64,000 bases of DNA from positions 32,571-96,570 of the forward strand of contig JAEUTH010000028.1 of the NCBI GenBank assembly GCA_016788165.1, in the 5' to 3' direction. The stretch comes from Bacteroidia bacterium (lineage in GTDB: Bacteria > Bacteroidota > Bacteroidia > AKYH767-A > OLB10). The translations under genes were made by a program, and so were the position numbers. Shown in pieces: positions 62,662 through 64,000 of this stretch (position 1 is the first letter of the stretch; the number at the start of each line of letters is the position of its first letter). The notes under the pieces are model-generated. The model was not told where the DNA came from, did not search any database, and was given only the letters and a program-made list of their open reading frames with translations.

Positions 62662-63963
62662 TCACTCCTTCACAAACCTGCCATAATAAATTTTATCGTC
62701 TTGCTGTAAATGCAATACGTATAAGCCCGGTGTTAGTGTGCTAATATCAATGTTGGAGGCATTGGTATTTTGCATTAAATGCACTTTACCCAAAACATCA
62801 TATACAGTAAGGGTAAACGGCTTATTTGTTAATTGTACATTATCAATAGTCAATTGATTACTTGCCGGGTTGGGGTACACACTTACCAATTGGGGTTGTA
62901 TATACGGTATGCCTTGGTAATTATAAATATTGCCCAAGCTGTCTAATTTGGCGTACTCTATTCTTGCTAAATTTGTTTGCTGAAAAACATTGCCACCACC
63001 TGCAATAAAGCCATTATCAATGGTTTGCTTTATGGAGGTTATGCCAAATGGCAATATTTTTTTCCAAATACTTGCAAAGTTATTTGTGGTCTTATGAATA
63101 TAGCCACTTGTTCGAATTAAAATATTACCATCATTAAGCATCAATAGCTTGCAGTAATCATATTGCCTAATATCGGTTAGTATTACAGAGTCTGTAATAA
63201 CACCATCGTCATATTTAACCTTTAATAAACTGTATTGGCCAGCGGTAGTGGTATCAATACTGCAGCCCAAAATAAAGCTGCTATCGGGCAATTGCACAGC
63301 ACTTACAACGCTCTCTAAATCGGCAGCTATAAAGGTTACATTGCCATAACCTTTTACCCACTTGGTATTTCCTGTTGAATCTAATAATGCAGCTTTATAA
63401 CAAGCAGGGTTAAAACCTGAATTGCCATAAATTAAATATTCTTTATTAAAACATTCTATTTGACCTTGAATATGTATGCCATTAAAAGTATTAGCTACCC
63501 ATTCTACATTACCTAGGCTATCAGTTTTGATTAGCTCTGGAAATTGATAACCTGATAGAGCATACCCGCCATCACTTGTTTGGATTAAACAGCGCGGGTC
63601 TGATAGTTGCGGGTAGGGCTTACTGCATAAGGTATCGCCCATACTATCGGTTTTTATAAGGCGCCAATCATTTATAAAACCCAACATGGCATAGCCACCA
63701 TCATAGGTTTTTATAAAGCAGCGTAAGAATAAGCTCTTCGCAAAAGGTTTCGTCCAAAGTGTATCGCCTAAGGCATTTAAGTGCATTATTTTAAACGTGT
63801 CATTATGCAGCGCAAGCAAGGTATAAGACGAATCTATTACCTGAACAATATTGTCTAAACCCGTATTAAGTTTATACGTATCGAACCATTTATGCCATGT
63901 AATTTGTGGTTGTGCAAAACCGCAGCTTGCTGCAAGGCAAGCTAATAGGAGTAATTTTTTCAT
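62662..63963 (-). CDS. Secreted beta-propeller-like protein with T9SS type A tail
   Basis: 433 residues. Signal peptide at 1-18 (MKKLLLLACLAASCGFAQ). The body (about 20-350) has repeating units such as DGGYAMLGFINDWRLIKTDS and DGGYALSGYQFPELIKTDSL with GNVEW-type ends, typical of Bacteroidota propeller-like repeats. The type A sorting domain is at about 360-433 (SVYPNPASNQLTIDNVQLTN, then LTPGLYVLHLQQDDKIYYGR). It should be exported through T9SS; function unknown. The 203-base gap before it holds an inverted repeat GGGACAT / ATGTCCC (62580-62619) and no gene. Confidence 0.87.
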   Translation of the reverse strand: MKKLLLLACLAASCGFAQPQITWHKWFDTYKLNTGLDNIVQVIDSSYTLLALHNDTFKIMHLNALGDTLWTKPFAKSLFLRCFIKTYDGGYAMLGFINDWRLIKTDSMGDTLCSKPYPQLSDPRCLIQTSDGGYALSGYQFPELIKTDSLGNVEWVANTFNGIHIQGQIECFNKEYLIYGNSGFNPACYKAALLDSTGNTKWVKGYGNVTFIAADLESVVSAVQLPDSSFILGCSIDTTTAGQYSLLKVKYDDGVITDSVILTDIRQYDYCKLLMLNDGNILIRTSGYIHKTTNNFASIWKKILPFGITSIKQTIDNGFIAGGGNVFQQTNLARIEYAKLDSLGNIYNYQGIPYIQPQLVSVYPNPASNQLTIDNVQLTNKPFTLTVYDVLGKVHLMQNTNASNIDISTLTPGLYVLHLQQDDKIYYGRFVKE

Positions 63964-64000
63964 GGCCGTGCTTATTTAAGGGTTACACATTTCACATTGC

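Overview
The window is chromosomal DNA from a low-GC member of the Bacteroidota, probably a free-living aerobic Bacteroidia-like lineage; I cannot name the genus. The evidence is several proteins ending in type IX secretion (T9SS) sorting domains of type A and type B, TonB-dependent outer-membrane proteins with a carboxypeptidase-like N-terminal domain, the ileS / DksA-like / lspA gene order, a methylmalonyl-CoA epimerase, a split-type LptB, start sites without Shine-Dalgarno sequences, and promoters that match the Bacteroidota -7 box TAnnTTTG. There are no phage genes, transposases, plasmid functions, rRNA genes or CRISPR arrays. Most of the window is core metabolism, with several secreted or surface genes in between.

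Layout. 1-2.6 kb: a TonB-receptor-like outer-membrane protein that runs off the left edge. 2.8-4.6 kb: a WD40 / universal-stress-protein pair behind a perfect 7-1-7 palindrome. 4.7-7.9 kb: rhomboid protease, methylmalonyl-CoA epimerase, UMF1 transporter and LutA-like protein. 8.1-10.4 kb: glycosyltransferase and purB. 10.5-14.6 kb: YwqK/MORN-type protein, tRNA-Gln, MltD-like lytic transglycosylase, cystathionine gamma-synthase-like enzyme. 14.7-16.8 kb: secreted M43 metalloprotease. 16.9-18.7 kb: YceD (DUF177), rpmF, plsX, without the fabH that usually follows. 18.8-23.8 kb: an ECF sigma factor overlapping a single-span membrane protein that ends in a type B T9SS sorting domain, followed by a 1177-residue secreted protein ending in the same domain class. 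23.9-30.7 kb: metF, comF, sugar-phosphate isomerase, fatty-acid desaturase, a 29-residue mS38-like protein, RNase G, DPM1-like glycosyltransferase. 30.8-35 kb: a remnant of a T9SS tail, PKD lipoprotein, EI24 protein, TMTC-like membrane protein with TPRs. 35-41 kb: DEAD-box-family helicase with a DEAE motif, EamA permease, lptB, korA, era. 41.2-45.7 kb: a TPP riboswitch ahead of a TonB-dependent receptor and an enlarged SpmA/SpmB fusion. 45.6-57 kb: LRR protein, proC, alpha-2-macroglobulin, a multi-domain secreted sugar-dehydrogenase-like protein, purN, aldose epimerase. 56.4-61.5 kb: ileS, DksA-like protein with a histone-H1-like N-terminus, lspA. 61.6-64 kb: MazG-like protein, DUF6702 protein, T9SS type A protein.

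How the genes work together. Three themes stand out. First, T9SS export to the cell surface: the metalloprotease, the sugar-dehydrogenase protein, the protein at the right end, the giant type B protein, and a membrane-bound regulator-like protein that carries a type B tail. Second, vitamin uptake: the riboswitch predicts that the receptor at 41.4 kb imports thiamin or a precursor, with the Gate-domain protein behind it as a possible partner. Third, translation: ileS is the eukaryote-like type 2 enzyme with the altered GxHH signature. The best candidate for something not described before is the sigma factor / type B-tailed membrane protein / type B adhesin cluster at 18.8-23.8 kb. It could be a circuit that senses T9SS state; this is inference from architecture only.
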